Shown piece after piece: positions 42,338 to 51,029 of a stretch of DNA of 61,004 bases. Each line of letters opens with the position of its first letter. The stretch's first letter is position 1. The translations under genes were made by a program, and so were the position numbers. The notes under the pieces were generated by a model, which ran no database searches, had not been told where the DNA came from, and saw only the letters and a list, made by a program, of their open reading frames with translations. Origin of the DNA: DASQWC01 sp035640475 (GTDB taxonomy: Bacteria > Actinomycetota > JAICYB01); contig DASQWC010000213.1 in NCBI GenBank assembly GCA_035640475.1, positions 1 through 61,004 on the forward strand, in the 5' to 3' direction.

Positions 42338-42685
42338 TCACGACTGGGATGCCTTCGCGACTGCGCTTTGCTCGTCGGCGAACATCGTCACGAAGTCCGA
42401 GATTCGCGTGATCTCGAAGATCTCCTTGTAGTGGTCGCTCAACCCACATACGGACACGTTGCGGTCGGAGGATCGCGCCTCGGCGAGCAGGCCCACGATG
42501 AGGGCGATACCCGTCGAGTTGATGTACGACACGGCGTCGAAGTTGATCAGCACCGTCTTCGGGTTGTGCGCGATCGCCTCCTCGTAGGCCGTGTTGATCG
42601 CTTCGTCGGCCGCGCCGTCCACCTCACCGTGCAGCTCGAGGACGACGACGCCTTCGTTTCGACGGACGTCGGCTTCGAAGGCCAT
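42338..42685 (-). CDS. STAS-domain anti-sigma factor antagonist (RsbV-like), copy 1
   Basis: 115 residues. STAS domain with the target Ser in YINSTGIALIV. The start overlaps the phosphatase/kinase stop by one base (TGATG), so it is translationally coupled to the enzyme that should act on it. Having two STAS proteins for one kinase suggests integration of two inputs or titration. Confidence 0.92.
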   Translation of the reverse strand: MAFEADVRRNEGVVVLELHGEVDGAADEAINTAYEEAIAHNPKTVLINFDAVSYINSTGIALIVGLLAEARSSDRNVSVCGLSDHYKEIFEITRISDFVTMFADEQSAVAKASQS

Positions 42686-44262
42686 CAGTCCAGCCTCATG
42701 ACGAGCTCGACGGTGTGGTGGACGTCGTCGTAGGTGACGTTGAGCTCGTCGACCATCGCCTTGATCAGGAACAGACCCCAGCCGCGCGGCGTTTGCTCGC
42801 CTCGAAGCTTGGCGTCGAGATCGGGAGCCGTCTGGTCCGGTATCTCCTTGCCGCCGCCGAAGTCGGTGATGCGGATGCGGACGTCCTCCATGGACGTCGT
42901 GACCTCGATCGTGACGAGCAGCTCCGGATTGTTCTCGTTGCCGTGCTCGATCGCGTTCATCGTCGCTTCAGCGACGGCCGTCTTCAGCTTGTCGAGCTTG
43001 GTCTGCGGAAGATCGAGCGTCGAGACGATCGATGCGACGCGCTCCATCGCCATGCGCTCGTTGCCCGGCTCGCTGGGCACGGTGAATTCCGCGTGCGTCT
43101 CCGCGTCGACGTCCGGGCGATCGGTCTGCGCGAAGTCGGCGGCCTCGTGTTGCGCGCGCTCGAGGGTGACCATCGTGATGTCGTCCTCTTGCTCCCAGTC
43201 CTCACCCGTGAACTTGTCGAGTGAGCTGAGAATCGCGTCGCGCAGGTCTTCGTCCGGAGAGTAACCCTCGACGATCTCGATGATGCGCGGGCAGCCGAAC
43301 ATCTCGCCGTCGGGGTCGTGCGCCTCGCTGATGCCGTCGCTCGAGAACAGGACGATCTGCCCGGGCCCGATCGTGCACTCCATCTCTTCGTAGGACGATC
43401 CGGGCATCAGGCCGAGCGGCATGCCGCGAGCCTTGAGCTCGTCGACGCAGTTCTCCGCGCGGCGGTACGGAACATTGTGGCCGGCGTTGGCGTACACGAG
43501 CCGTCCGGTCTCGGGCTCGAGGACGGCGTACAGGCAGGTGACGAACATCTTCGGCGGCATCTCGGGAACGAGCTGTTCGTTGACGACCTCGAGCACCTCG
43601 CCGGGAGCGCTGATGCGCTGCGCGACCGACCTGATGACGCTGCGCGTCGACGCCATCATGAGCGCCGCCGGCACGCCTTTGTCGGTGACGTCGCCGATGA
43701 CGATTCCCACGCGTCCGCCGTCGAGGTCGATGAAGTCGTAGAAGTCGCCGCCCACGTGCCGGGCCGAGCGGTAGAAGGCGGCGAGACGCCAGCCGCTGAG
43801 CTCGGGCGCTTCGCGCGGCAGGAAGTTCTGCTGGATGAGGTGGGCGATGCGCAGCTCCTGCTCGTAACGCTCGCGCGTGCGGATCTCGGCCTCCTGCTCG
43901 CGCACGAGCTGCGCGACGCGCAGCGAGGGCGCAGCGCGGGAGGCCAGCGTGTCCAGGAGCTTGCGGTCGTCGACCGAGTACTCCTGCTCCGACAGCCGGG
44001 AGCCGAGCGACAGGACACCGATCAGCTCGCCCTGCGTGACGAGCGGGACGGCGAGCTTCACGCCGCCCGCTCGCATGGCCTCGAGCGCCGGTGAATCCAG
44101 GCGCAGCTTCTCGATCTCCACCGGTTCGGGGGAACTCTGGAAGTAGGCGAGCAGCGGGTCGTCCGGAGCGATGTCGAACGAAGGCGGCGCCTCGGTCGAT
44201 GCCGGAGACGCCTCAGGCCGGGCCTGCCGGGCCCGGCGTGCTTGCCGTTGGCGAGTTCTCAT
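42685..44262 (-). CDS. GAF-PP2C phosphatase fused to HATPase anti-sigma kinase (RsbU-RsbW type)
   Basis: 525 residues. GAF-like domain (about 33-118), SpoIIE-type PP2C phosphatase (about 155-370: GGDFYDFIDL, IGDVTDKGVPAALMM, FSSDGISEAHD, EDDITMV) and a C-terminal GHKL ATPase (about 385-525: N-box EATMNAIEHGNENN, ITDFGGGKEI, RGWGLFLIKAM). The phosphatase would dephosphorylate STAS proteins and the kinase would phosphorylate them or bind a sigma factor; having both in one chain makes a self-contained switch. ATG 44262; a CGTTACGG motif lies 39-46 bases upstream. Confidence 0.92.
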   Translation of the reverse strand: MRTRQRQARRARQARPEASPASTEAPPSFDIAPDDPLLAYFQSSPEPVEIEKLRLDSPALEAMRAGGVKLAVPLVTQGELIGVLSLGSRLSEQEYSVDDRKLLDTLASRAAPSLRVAQLVREQEAEIRTRERYEQELRIAHLIQQNFLPREAPELSGWRLAAFYRSARHVGGDFYDFIDLDGGRVGIVIGDVTDKGVPAALMMASTRSVIRSVAQRISAPGEVLEVVNEQLVPEMPPKMFVTCLYAVLEPETGRLVYANAGHNVPYRRAENCVDELKARGMPLGLMPGSSYEEMECTIGPGQIVLFSSDGISEAHDPDGEMFGCPRIIEIVEGYSPDEDLRDAILSSLDKFTGEDWEQEDDITMVTLERAQHEAADFAQTDRPDVDAETHAEFTVPSEPGNERMAMERVASIVSTLDLPQTKLDKLKTAVAEATMNAIEHGNENNPELLVTIEVTTSMEDVRIRITDFGGGKEIPDQTAPDLDAKLRGEQTPRGWGLFLIKAMVDELNVTYDDVHHTVELVMRLD

Positions 44263-44300
44263 CTGTTTTGTGTAGTTCTACGACCCCGGCGTTCCGAGAG

Positions 44301-44308
44301 CGTTACGG
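44301..44308 (-). promoter_or_regulatory. CGTTACGG motif upstream of the phosphatase/kinase gene
   Basis: On the minus strand CCGTAACG begins 46 bases before ATG 44262. Same octamer as at 49371, 51015 and 52415. The spacing fits a -35-like element of an ECF-type promoter. Confidence 0.45.
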
Positions 44309-44310
44309 GG

Positions 44311-45651
44311 CTAGTCACGGCCCTTGTAGGTCCACTGCCACTTGAGGCCTCCGGCGTCCCCGCGCAGGAGCAGCGTCAGGTGGCTCGGCTGCATGGTTCC
44401 GGCCACCACGCCGCGCAGCTCGTAGCCGAGCGACTCGAGGTCCACCTCGTCGCGCAACCGGGCCGAGAACGCCTCGACCGTGCGCTGGGCATTGAACCGG
44501 TGCCGGTAGAAGCGCCGGTCGACGAAGTCCTGGATCCGGCGGCGCAAGGGAAGGAAGGCAGCCGCCGCGAGCAGCGTCGAGAGCGCGACGGCGATGTCGT
44601 TGCCGGAGGTGAACGGGCTGAGGACCCGCTGCAGGAGGACCACGCCCCCGACGCCGGCGCCGAGCACGACGCCCGAGGCGAGGCCCCAGACGAGCGTCCG
44701 GTTCACGACACGGTCGACGTCCCACAGGCGATACCGGATGAGACCGAGGAACAGCGCCAGTGGGATCAGCAGATAGACGGGCTGGAAGAGCCGGAAGACG
44801 GTGACGTCCAGCTGTGAGAGCCCGCGGCCGAGCAGCGCTTGTTCGGTGAGCGAACTGAAGCCTTGCGTCGCGACGAAGTAGGCACCGACGACGATCGCCG
44901 GCACGAGTGCCCACACGAGCAACCGCGCTTGCGTGTGCTCTTCGAGAGAGTCCGCGTGCCGGAACCGGTAGGCCTGCGCCAAAACGGCAGCGATCGGCGT
45001 CACGAGTCCGTGGAAGACGAGCAGAACACCGACGCGCTGCGATCCTTCCGCGCGCAGCGCGAGAAAGACGGCGACGGCCGAGATCGGTGCGTACAAGGGA
45101 ATGAGCGCGACGGGACGCCAGCGCGGAACCGGCCGTCCGTCGGGGAACAAGAGCAGGGCGTAGACGTACGCGAGTCCGGCGATGATGTGCGAGCTCGTTT
45201 GGAGCCACGACTCGAACCCCGTAAGCGGGACGACCTCGACGACGCTCTGCGCGGTGAGGTTGAACGCTCCCGCCGCTCCGACGAGCGCGATGGCGAGCAG
45301 ACGCGCCGTCCGGTCCCGCGGACGCAGCCAGAGCAGAAAGACGGCCAGGCCGAAGTTGAGGAAGCTGAAGACGTAGTCGAACGCGACCTGAGGCGCCGAC
45401 CCGATGTGATGCGCGGCGTCGGCGAGCCGCAGCGCCCCGCGGGCGAGCACGCCCGTCCCGAGCGCGCGGATGTGGAGGCTGTCGTGCAGGGCGGGTGACG
45501 CCGCGGCCAGAAGCGCGCCGACACCGTGCGCAAGCACGAGCACTGCGCCGCCCGCGTAGTAGACAAGGAACGCGAAGTACGCGACGTCGGTCCAGGAGAC
45601 TCGCCGTCGCGCCTGCTCTTCGGTTCCGCTCTCCGGCGTCTCGAGCGTCAA
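44311..45651 (-). CDS. Multi-spanning sensor-like membrane protein lacking kinase domain (TTG start)
   Basis: 446 residues from TTG 45651, whose TTGA overlaps the upstream cupredoxin stop; it starts just before the first membrane segment. About eight to ten hydrophobic segments fill residues 20-360. The C-terminal part (PLRRRIQDFVDRRFYRHRFN, TVEAFSARLRDEVDLESLG, MQPSHLTLLLR) matches the linker that precedes the kinase core in actinobacterial multi-TM histidine kinases, but the protein ends there: no GAF, H-box or ATPase. The kinase/phosphatase parts are in the next gene, 48 bases on. Inference: a split sensor whose output is the partner-switching enzyme. Confidence 0.82.
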   Translation of the reverse strand: MTLETPESGTEEQARRRVSWTDVAYFAFLVYYAGGAVLVLAHGVGALLAAASPALHDSLHIRALGTGVLARGALRLADAAHHIGSAPQVAFDYVFSFLNFGLAVFLLWLRPRDRTARLLAIALVGAAGAFNLTAQSVVEVVPLTGFESWLQTSSHIIAGLAYVYALLLFPDGRPVPRWRPVALIPLYAPISAVAVFLALRAEGSQRVGVLLVFHGLVTPIAAVLAQAYRFRHADSLEEHTQARLLVWALVPAIVVGAYFVATQGFSSLTEQALLGRGLSQLDVTVFRLFQPVYLLIPLALFLGLIRYRLWDVDRVVNRTLVWGLASGVVLGAGVGGVVLLQRVLSPFTSGNDIAVALSTLLAAAAFLPLRRRIQDFVDRRFYRHRFNAQRTVEAFSARLRDEVDLESLGYELRGVVAGTMQPSHLTLLLRGDAGGLKWQWTYKGRD

Positions 45652-47018
45652 CTCACAACAACGGTACCCACCATGGCCGGATGGAGCAGGCATGCGTACT
45701 TGTACCGGCCGGGCTTTGAGAATCGGAGCGAGTAGCGCACGTACGTGTCGGACGCGAGGAGTCCGGACGAGAAGAACCCCTTGCCGTCGAACGTCCCGCC
45801 GTCGATGTGGGCGCCCGGCTCGAGGTCGCCGGGCTTCGGCGATCCGCCGGCGGGTTTGTCGAGGGCCGGGTTGAGCGACACCTTGCCGCTGCGCGCGAAC
45901 TGAATGATCGGAAAGTACTTCGGCACGTTGAAGCTGACCGAGTGCGGCCAGCCCATCATCGTCCACGTCACTTGCCGGCCCACTCTCGTCCGGATCGTTC
46001 TCGGGATGAACTCATTGATGGCGCCGAAGACGGGAGCCTGAAGCCCGGCGAACGGCGCCTTGAGCGTCTTGCCGTCGAGTGAGACCTTGCCGTCCTGGGC
46101 GTCCCTGAACGTCTCGGCCTCCGGTTCCGCAAACTCGGCAATTTCCTCGCGCGCCTTCTTGCTCACCGAAGCTTGATCCGGGATGTCGGCGCCCTTCGGG
46201 ACGACCTTCACCTCTGTTGATTGCCCCGGACCGTGCACCGCGCAGAAGAAGAAGTAGCTCCCCGGCTCGATATCAGGCGTGAACGGCACGCGGAACGTGT
46301 TTCCCTGCGGACCCTCGTAGGGGATGATTCCGCTGTTGTAGTAGCTCGCCTTGCCGTTGAAGGCCGGCTGGCGCTGCTGCGCCTGCTTGCAGGCCTTGTC
46401 TTGGTCCTTCGGCGGCTGACCCTTGTCGAGGAAGCATGGCTGGCCGCCGTTCTGCGTGACGTTGTCGTCGTCGCTCCACGCCATCGTGACGCCCGAGCTC
46501 TCGAAGAACTTGTTCGATTCCTCGTCCACGGTCTGGACGAGGGATTCAAAGGTTGCCTTGCCCGGTTTCTTCCGGTCTGGGAGCGGCACACCCTGCTCGC
46601 GAAGCGTGTCGTAGGCGTCGATGAGCTGGTTGCGAACCTCTGCGTCCTTGACCTCGGCCAGAGCCTCGAAAAGGTCCGCGACACTTCCCTTTGGGTTCTC
46701 GGGGTCTGGGAGCGCTCCCTGAACGAGCAAGTGCTCGAAGGCGTCGAAGAACTGAATCCACGGCTTGCCCTTCGCCATCATCTTGTTCACGAGCGTGCCG
46801 CCGGTGACCGTGTGCGGCTCGCCCGTCCACGTCTGGCGGAACACGACCGTGTCCCCCTGCGCGATGGTGATCTCGCCGGGGAAGTAGCCGACCATGATGC
46901 TGGCGAACTCGTCGTGGCTGTAGTCGACGAGCACGACGCGTTCGCTCTGTCCGCCGCCCAAGCACGACGTGCACACGAGCGCAACCGCAGCGACGAGGGG
47001 GCCGAGCGAACGCCTCAC
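45648..47018 (-). CDS. Large two-cupredoxin lipoprotein, copy B
   Basis: 456 residues from GTG 47018 (GTGA overlap with the paralogous gene upstream). Signal ending LVAAVALVCTSCLGGG gives a lipid-anchored Cys. The first cupredoxin is split: His in WTGEPHTVT, an insertion of about 180 residues with CFLDKGQPPKDQDKAC, then FFFCAVHGPGQSTEVKV (Cys and His, no Met). The second, C-terminal, cupredoxin has His in GWPHSVSF and Cys, His, Met in YACLLHPAMVGTVVV. It is anchored outside the membrane and coupled (TTGA) to the sensor-like gene. Electron transfer or copper/redox sensing is inference. Confidence 0.83.
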   Translation of the reverse strand: MRRSLGPLVAAVALVCTSCLGGGQSERVVLVDYSHDEFASIMVGYFPGEITIAQGDTVVFRQTWTGEPHTVTGGTLVNKMMAKGKPWIQFFDAFEHLLVQGALPDPENPKGSVADLFEALAEVKDAEVRNQLIDAYDTLREQGVPLPDRKKPGKATFESLVQTVDEESNKFFESSGVTMAWSDDDNVTQNGGQPCFLDKGQPPKDQDKACKQAQQRQPAFNGKASYYNSGIIPYEGPQGNTFRVPFTPDIEPGSYFFFCAVHGPGQSTEVKVVPKGADIPDQASVSKKAREEIAEFAEPEAETFRDAQDGKVSLDGKTLKAPFAGLQAPVFGAINEFIPRTIRTRVGRQVTWTMMGWPHSVSFNVPKYFPIIQFARSGKVSLNPALDKPAGGSPKPGDLEPGAHIDGGTFDGKGFFSSGLLASDTYVRYSLRFSKPGRYKYACLLHPAMVGTVVVS

Positions 47019-48430
47019 GAGGTGACGACCACCGTCCCGACCATGGGCGGGTGCAACAGGCACGCGTAGCGGTACGTGCCCGGTTTGGAGATCCGCATCG
47101 TGTACTCGGTGAAGGGCGGTCCGCCGCACTCCGGGCAGGAGCCGAACAGTCCGGACGACCAGAAGCCACTGCCGTCGTAGGTGCCTCCGTCGATCTCGGA
47201 CGGCGGATCTTCGCCTTCGGACGTCTCCGGAAGCTTCGCCGCACCGCCCGCCGGGGGCCGGAGCTTCGGGTTGAGGCGGACGGTGCCGTTGTCGAGGAAC
47301 TCGACGGGTGGGAAATACCTCGGCACGTCGAAGCTGATCGTGTGCTCGGCTCCCATGACCTTCCACGTGACCGGTTCGCCGGCCTCGACCGTCATGCGCT
47401 CGGGAACGAACGCGTTGATCGCGGCGTGGATCTCCTTGGGGCTGAACAGTCCCGCGAAGGGGCCGCGCACGGTCTGTGCCTCGTCACCCTCGCCGATCTG
47501 GATGCGGCCGTCCTGTGCGTCCTCCCATACCTCGTCGAGCGGCTTCGAGACTTTCTCGATCTCGCGGCGAGCTTCGCGCGTGGCGTCGTTCTGCGACGGA
47601 ATCTCTTGATCGGCGGGCTTCACCTCGACCTCGGTTGCTTGGAGCGGCCCGTGGACGGCGCAGTAGAAGTCGTACTTGCCGGGCTTGATGTCATCGGCGA
47701 GCTCGACGCGAAACGTGTTGCCCTGCTGTCCCTCGTAGCGAATGATGCCGCTGTTGTAAAAGGCCTGCGTGCCGTCGAAGGCGGGCTGTTGCTGATCTGC
47801 GCCACGGCACGGCTTCTCCTTCGGAGGGTCCCCCTTCTCGAGATAGCACGGCTGCGCAACGGCTTGGTTGAGCGCATCGGACTCGCCGAACGCGAAGGGG
47901 AGATTCTCGAAGGCCGCGTTCGACTCTTCTTCGACGGTCTTGTTGAGCTCCTCCAACGGCGTGTCCGGCGGATCGTCCGGGTCGGGGAGCTCGATGCCCT
48001 GGCGGCGCAGCGCCTTCAAGGCATTGAGCACCTTGTTGACCTCACTGCGCGGGCGCGCCTTACGCAACTCGCCGATGAAGTCGGCGACCGTCGCGTCACC
48101 GGGATTCTCCGGATCGATCAGGTTGGGGTTGCTGCCCTGAAGCGTCTCGTACGGGATGAACAGGTCGAGCCACGCCTTCGTGGAATCGAGCACTTCCTGC
48201 ACCGCGGTGCCGGCCGTGATGGTGTGGGGCTCGCCGGTCCACGTCTGACGGAACACAAGCGTCGTACCGGGGTGGACCGCGATCTTCTTCGGGAAGTTGT
48301 AGAGGTTGAAGCTCGGATAGCGGTCGCCGCTGAAGTCGACCAAGACGATTCGGTCGTCGGTCCCACCACCGCCGATGCACGCGCCGGCGGCGAGCGTAAA
48401 CACAGCCGCCAGCGCCGCGAGCCTTCTCAT
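47015..48430 (-). CDS. Large two-cupredoxin lipoprotein, copy A
   Basis: 471 residues from ATG 48430. Lipoprotein signal MRRLAALAAVFTLAAGACIGGG. Same architecture as copy B: split first cupredoxin (His in WTGEPHTIT; Cys/His in FYCAVHGPLQATEVEV) with an inserted CYLEKGDPPKEKPC motif, and a complete C-terminal type-1 site (His in GAEHTISF; Cys, His, Met in YACLLHPPMVGTVVV). It adds a CPECGG pair (about 437-442) that copy B lacks. Two bases separate it from the upstream cupredoxin gene. Clearly a tandem duplication with copy B. Confidence 0.83.
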   Translation of the reverse strand: MRRLAALAAVFTLAAGACIGGGGTDDRIVLVDFSGDRYPSFNLYNFPKKIAVHPGTTLVFRQTWTGEPHTITAGTAVQEVLDSTKAWLDLFIPYETLQGSNPNLIDPENPGDATVADFIGELRKARPRSEVNKVLNALKALRRQGIELPDPDDPPDTPLEELNKTVEEESNAAFENLPFAFGESDALNQAVAQPCYLEKGDPPKEKPCRGADQQQPAFDGTQAFYNSGIIRYEGQQGNTFRVELADDIKPGKYDFYCAVHGPLQATEVEVKPADQEIPSQNDATREARREIEKVSKPLDEVWEDAQDGRIQIGEGDEAQTVRGPFAGLFSPKEIHAAINAFVPERMTVEAGEPVTWKVMGAEHTISFDVPRYFPPVEFLDNGTVRLNPKLRPPAGGAAKLPETSEGEDPPSEIDGGTYDGSGFWSSGLFGSCPECGGPPFTEYTMRISKPGTYRYACLLHPPMVGTVVVTS

Positions 48431-48432
48431 GC

Positions 48433-49314
48433 CTAGCCGACCGTAAAAGCCTTGAACATCTTGTACTTCACGGCGTGCGGCGGACCGCCGGCCAGGTCCT
48501 GGAGAAAGCAAGCCAGCAGATAGGTGCGGCCGGATTCGAGATTTACGTGCCAGGTCCCTCCGAGGCCCGGGCTGAACACGCCCGAGAAGGAGACGTCCTC
48601 CGGCTCTTGGACCCCGGGCGGCGGCGGCTGTCCCTCGGGAACCGCGAGCCCCTGCGCGAACCCCGCCTCGGCCTGCTGCGTTGTCGTTCCGGCCGGGAAG
48701 CCGAAGAGCACGCCGAAATGGAACTGCTTCGGCCCGACGTTTCGGAAGACGAGTTCATTGTCGCCGCCCTTCAGCGGAGGCACCTCGAACGTATAGTCCT
48801 TCGCGCTGATCGTCCCGTCCGGGGCCTCGAGCTCGTCACTCTCGCCCTCGACCTCGACCCACTTCGTCATGCCCAGGTTGAAGTGAATGGGTGCGTTGGA
48901 GTCTTCCATCTCGTCGTCGGCGGGGCCCGGTTTGTCTTGGAGGGCGCACATGAGCAACCACCGTCCCGGGGCGAGCGTCAGCTTCTCGTCGATCGTCTTG
49001 CCGGGCTCGGCCTCGAAAGCCCCGGCTACCGCCGTGATGTACGAGGGGATCGGCGCGCCTTCGAAGACGGCCGGGAATTCCTTCTTGAATTTCTCGAGCG
49101 GCGTGTCGCCGATCCTGATGAAGGCCAGCTCGTGCGTGGCCTGGCCCTCGTTGCGGAACGTCACGCTCGTGGGGCCGCCGTGGATGACCGGCGGGACGTC
49201 GCCGAAGGCGTAGTCCCGGGCGACGACCGTCAGATGCGGACTTGCCTCGACGCCGCACGCGCTCGCGATGAGCGCAACGATCACTGCGGCAACGACTACG
49301 CCTTTGCCCCGCAT
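48433..49314 (-). CDS. Lipoprotein with two cupredoxin-like domains
   Basis: 293 residues from ATG 49314, preceded by AAGGAGG. Lipoprotein signal (VVVAAVIVALIASACG). Two related domains: FRNEGQATHELAFIRI ... LLMCALQD ... IHFNLGM, and FRNVGPKQFHFGVLFG ... LLACFLQD ... PPHAVKYKM. Each has His, Cys, His and Met in the order of a type-1 site, though the Cys-His spacing is longer than in plastocyanin, so copper binding is probable rather than certain. The gene is first after the CGTTACGG motif at 49371. Confidence 0.8.
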   Translation of the reverse strand: MRGKGVVVAAVIVALIASACGVEASPHLTVVARDYAFGDVPPVIHGGPTSVTFRNEGQATHELAFIRIGDTPLEKFKKEFPAVFEGAPIPSYITAVAGAFEAEPGKTIDEKLTLAPGRWLLMCALQDKPGPADDEMEDSNAPIHFNLGMTKWVEVEGESDELEAPDGTISAKDYTFEVPPLKGGDNELVFRNVGPKQFHFGVLFGFPAGTTTQQAEAGFAQGLAVPEGQPPPPGVQEPEDVSFSGVFSPGLGGTWHVNLESGRTYLLACFLQDLAGGPPHAVKYKMFKAFTVG

Positions 49315-49370
49315 GCGTTCCTCCTTGTAGCCCCGTCCTGGGATATTGTCCCGGGTCGCCGTCCCGGAAA

Positions 49371-49378
49371 CGTTACGG
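49371..49378 (-). promoter_or_regulatory. CGTTACGG motif upstream of cupredoxin lipoprotein gene
   Basis: CCGTAACG on the minus strand, 57-64 bases before ATG 49314, followed by TTTCCGGGACGGC. It lies in the 92-base gap between two cupredoxin genes, so an internal promoter is plausible. Confidence 0.45.
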
Positions 49379-49406
49379 CCTACACGGCCGAAGTCCAGTG
49401 ATTTCG

Positions 49407-50255
49407 TCACTTCACCGTCAAGACGTTGATCATGCCGAGCTGGATGTGCGGCTTCCCGTTTGGGTTAATCGGCTCACCGTTGTCGCGAAGGCCGCCCTGC
49501 GGCATGTAACACGCGAGGAAGTACGTGCCCGGAGTGAAGGGCCGCGCGAAGCTCACGTTCTGCGTTTGACCCGGGTCTGCGAAGCTCAGATGATCGGCGC
49601 TGTAGCCCTCCGGGACCGGCTCCAGCGTTTCGCCGTCGATGTTCTCGAGATCCTTCTTGGCGGTCGCAAGGTCCGTTGCGTCCGGGCCCTTGAACAGCGT
49701 CAGTTCGTGCTGCTCCTTGCCCTTATTCATGAACTTCAGGGCGAAATCGGCGTCGGTCGTCGCTTCGGACAGAACAAAGCCGTACTCGACGGCAGTTGTA
49801 TCGACGACGCTGGTTCCCTCCTTCGGTGGCGGGCTGCCCTTGAATTCGAAGCCGTCGATCAGCCAGTCGCCGGCCTCCTCTTTGAGCGTGTACTGCAGGC
49901 GGTACAGCGTTTGTGCGAACCCTCCGACGAGCGCGGCGTCGAGCACGAGTGTGCCCCGGCCCTCGCGAACCGTCGTCGTCACGACGTCCATGATCCTCGC
50001 CTTCTCCGAACCGAAACCTTTGTGCTGCTCGGACTTGGGGTCCCGGAGCTCCTTGCGGCTCCCGACGTCGTAGCTCTCGAGGCCCTTGTCCGTCCACAAG
50101 GCCAAGAACGCGTCGATGTCCTTGGCGTTCTCCGCCCGAAAGGATGCGCGCACGGCATCCTCGACATCGTTCTTCGCCGCCCCGCCGCTGGCACAAGCGC
50201 CGAGGACGAGGGCTGGGAAGGCGCAGATCGTCATTGCCAGCGCTGCTTTTCGCAT
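49407..50255 (-). CDS. Lipoprotein with NTF2/SnoaL-like and cupredoxin-like domains
   Basis: 282 residues. Signal MRKAALAMTICAFPALVLGACAS gives a lipid-anchored Cys (about 21). Residues 28-150 look like an NTF2/SnoaL-type fold (VEDAVRASFRAENAKDIDAFLALWTDKG). The C-terminal part is cupredoxin-like: His in KEQHELTLFKG, Cys in YFLACYMPQG, His and Met in GKPHIQLGMINV, the same long Cys-His spacing as its neighbour at 48433. It is 9 bases after the upstream cupredoxin gene. Confidence 0.78.
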   Translation of the reverse strand: MRKAALAMTICAFPALVLGACASGGAAKNDVEDAVRASFRAENAKDIDAFLALWTDKGLESYDVGSRKELRDPKSEQHKGFGSEKARIMDVVTTTVREGRGTLVLDAALVGGFAQTLYRLQYTLKEEAGDWLIDGFEFKGSPPPKEGTSVVDTTAVEYGFVLSEATTDADFALKFMNKGKEQHELTLFKGPDATDLATAKKDLENIDGETLEPVPEGYSADHLSFADPGQTQNVSFARPFTPGTYFLACYMPQGGLRDNGEPINPNGKPHIQLGMINVLTVK

Positions 50256-50264
50256 ACTGCCCTC

Positions 50265-50993
50265 CTATCCGACCCTGAGCGTGCCCTTCATACCAGCCTG
50301 CGTGTGACCGGGGATCGCGCAGAGGAACTCGTAGGTGCCGGGCTCGGCGCTGAACACAACGCGCCGCTCACCCTGCACGGGCACCCGAAGATTCACGCCC
50401 AGCGTGCGGATCGTGAAGGTGTGCCAGAAGAGATCGAGGTTGCCGACGGTGACGCCGATGCGACCCGGTTTGGCAGTGAGCCGGTCGGGCTCGAACCTGA
50501 CGTGCCGGGCCGTGACGCCGATATCGCCCGGTCGGATCGGAGATCCAACGCGGGTCTGTGTCACAGCGCCGGCGATGTTGGTCGCGACGATCAGGACGAT
50601 GGCCGCGAGGCCCACAACCGCCGGAGCGCGGCCCTCACTTATCGGGCGGCGGCGCCGTCCGACCAGAGCGGCGATAAGGCCGGCGAGCCCCGCGAGCGAG
50701 ACGATGGCGAGCGCAGACGGCAACGCCGTAGCGATCCACGGTTCTTGGTGTGTGAGGTTGCTGATCGCGCCCGGCGCCATCCACGCGGCGACATCGGCGA
50801 AGAGGACGCCCAGCCCGATGATGCCGAGCAGGCCCATGCGGAACCGGAGCAGAGCGAGTCCGAAGAGGCCGGCGACTGCGAGCGCTGCCGCCTCGATGTC
50901 GCGGAAGCCGGCCGCCGCCGCGACGAGCAGAAGCACGAGTGCGACGCCGGCGGTTCTGAGCAGCCGGTGCCAGGTCATCTCAGTGCTTATCAT
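50265..50993 (-). CDS. Polytopic membrane protein with C-terminal cupredoxin
   Basis: 242 residues from ATG 50993 (ATG 50978 is possible and suits the promoter motif spacing better). Five hydrophobic segments in the first 150 residues, then a cupredoxin (about 160-242) with His in LFWHTFTI and Cys, His, Met in FLCAIPGHTQAGMKGTL, a complete type-1 site like that of plastocyanin-type domains. Head of the collinear minus-strand series that runs to 41220. Confidence 0.85.
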   Translation of the reverse strand: MISTEMTWHRLLRTAGVALVLLLVAAAAGFRDIEAAALAVAGLFGLALLRFRMGLLGIIGLGVLFADVAAWMAPGAISNLTHQEPWIATALPSALAIVSLAGLAGLIAALVGRRRRPISEGRAPAVVGLAAIVLIVATNIAGAVTQTRVGSPIRPGDIGVTARHVRFEPDRLTAKPGRIGVTVGNLDLFWHTFTIRTLGVNLRVPVQGERRVVFSAEPGTYEFLCAIPGHTQAGMKGTLRVG

Positions 50994-51014
50994 CGTGGGA
51001 GGCCGTCCGGGAAG

Positions 51015-51022
51015 CGTTACGG
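51015..51022 (-). promoter_or_regulatory. CGTTACGG motif between divergent cupredoxin and selenoprotein genes
   Basis: CCGTAACG on the minus strand, 22-44 bases before the alternative cupredoxin starts, followed by CTTCCCGGACGGC. On the plus strand it sits 8 bases before GTG 51030. It could serve one or both divergent genes. Confidence 0.45.
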
Positions 51023-51029
51023 TGTCGAT

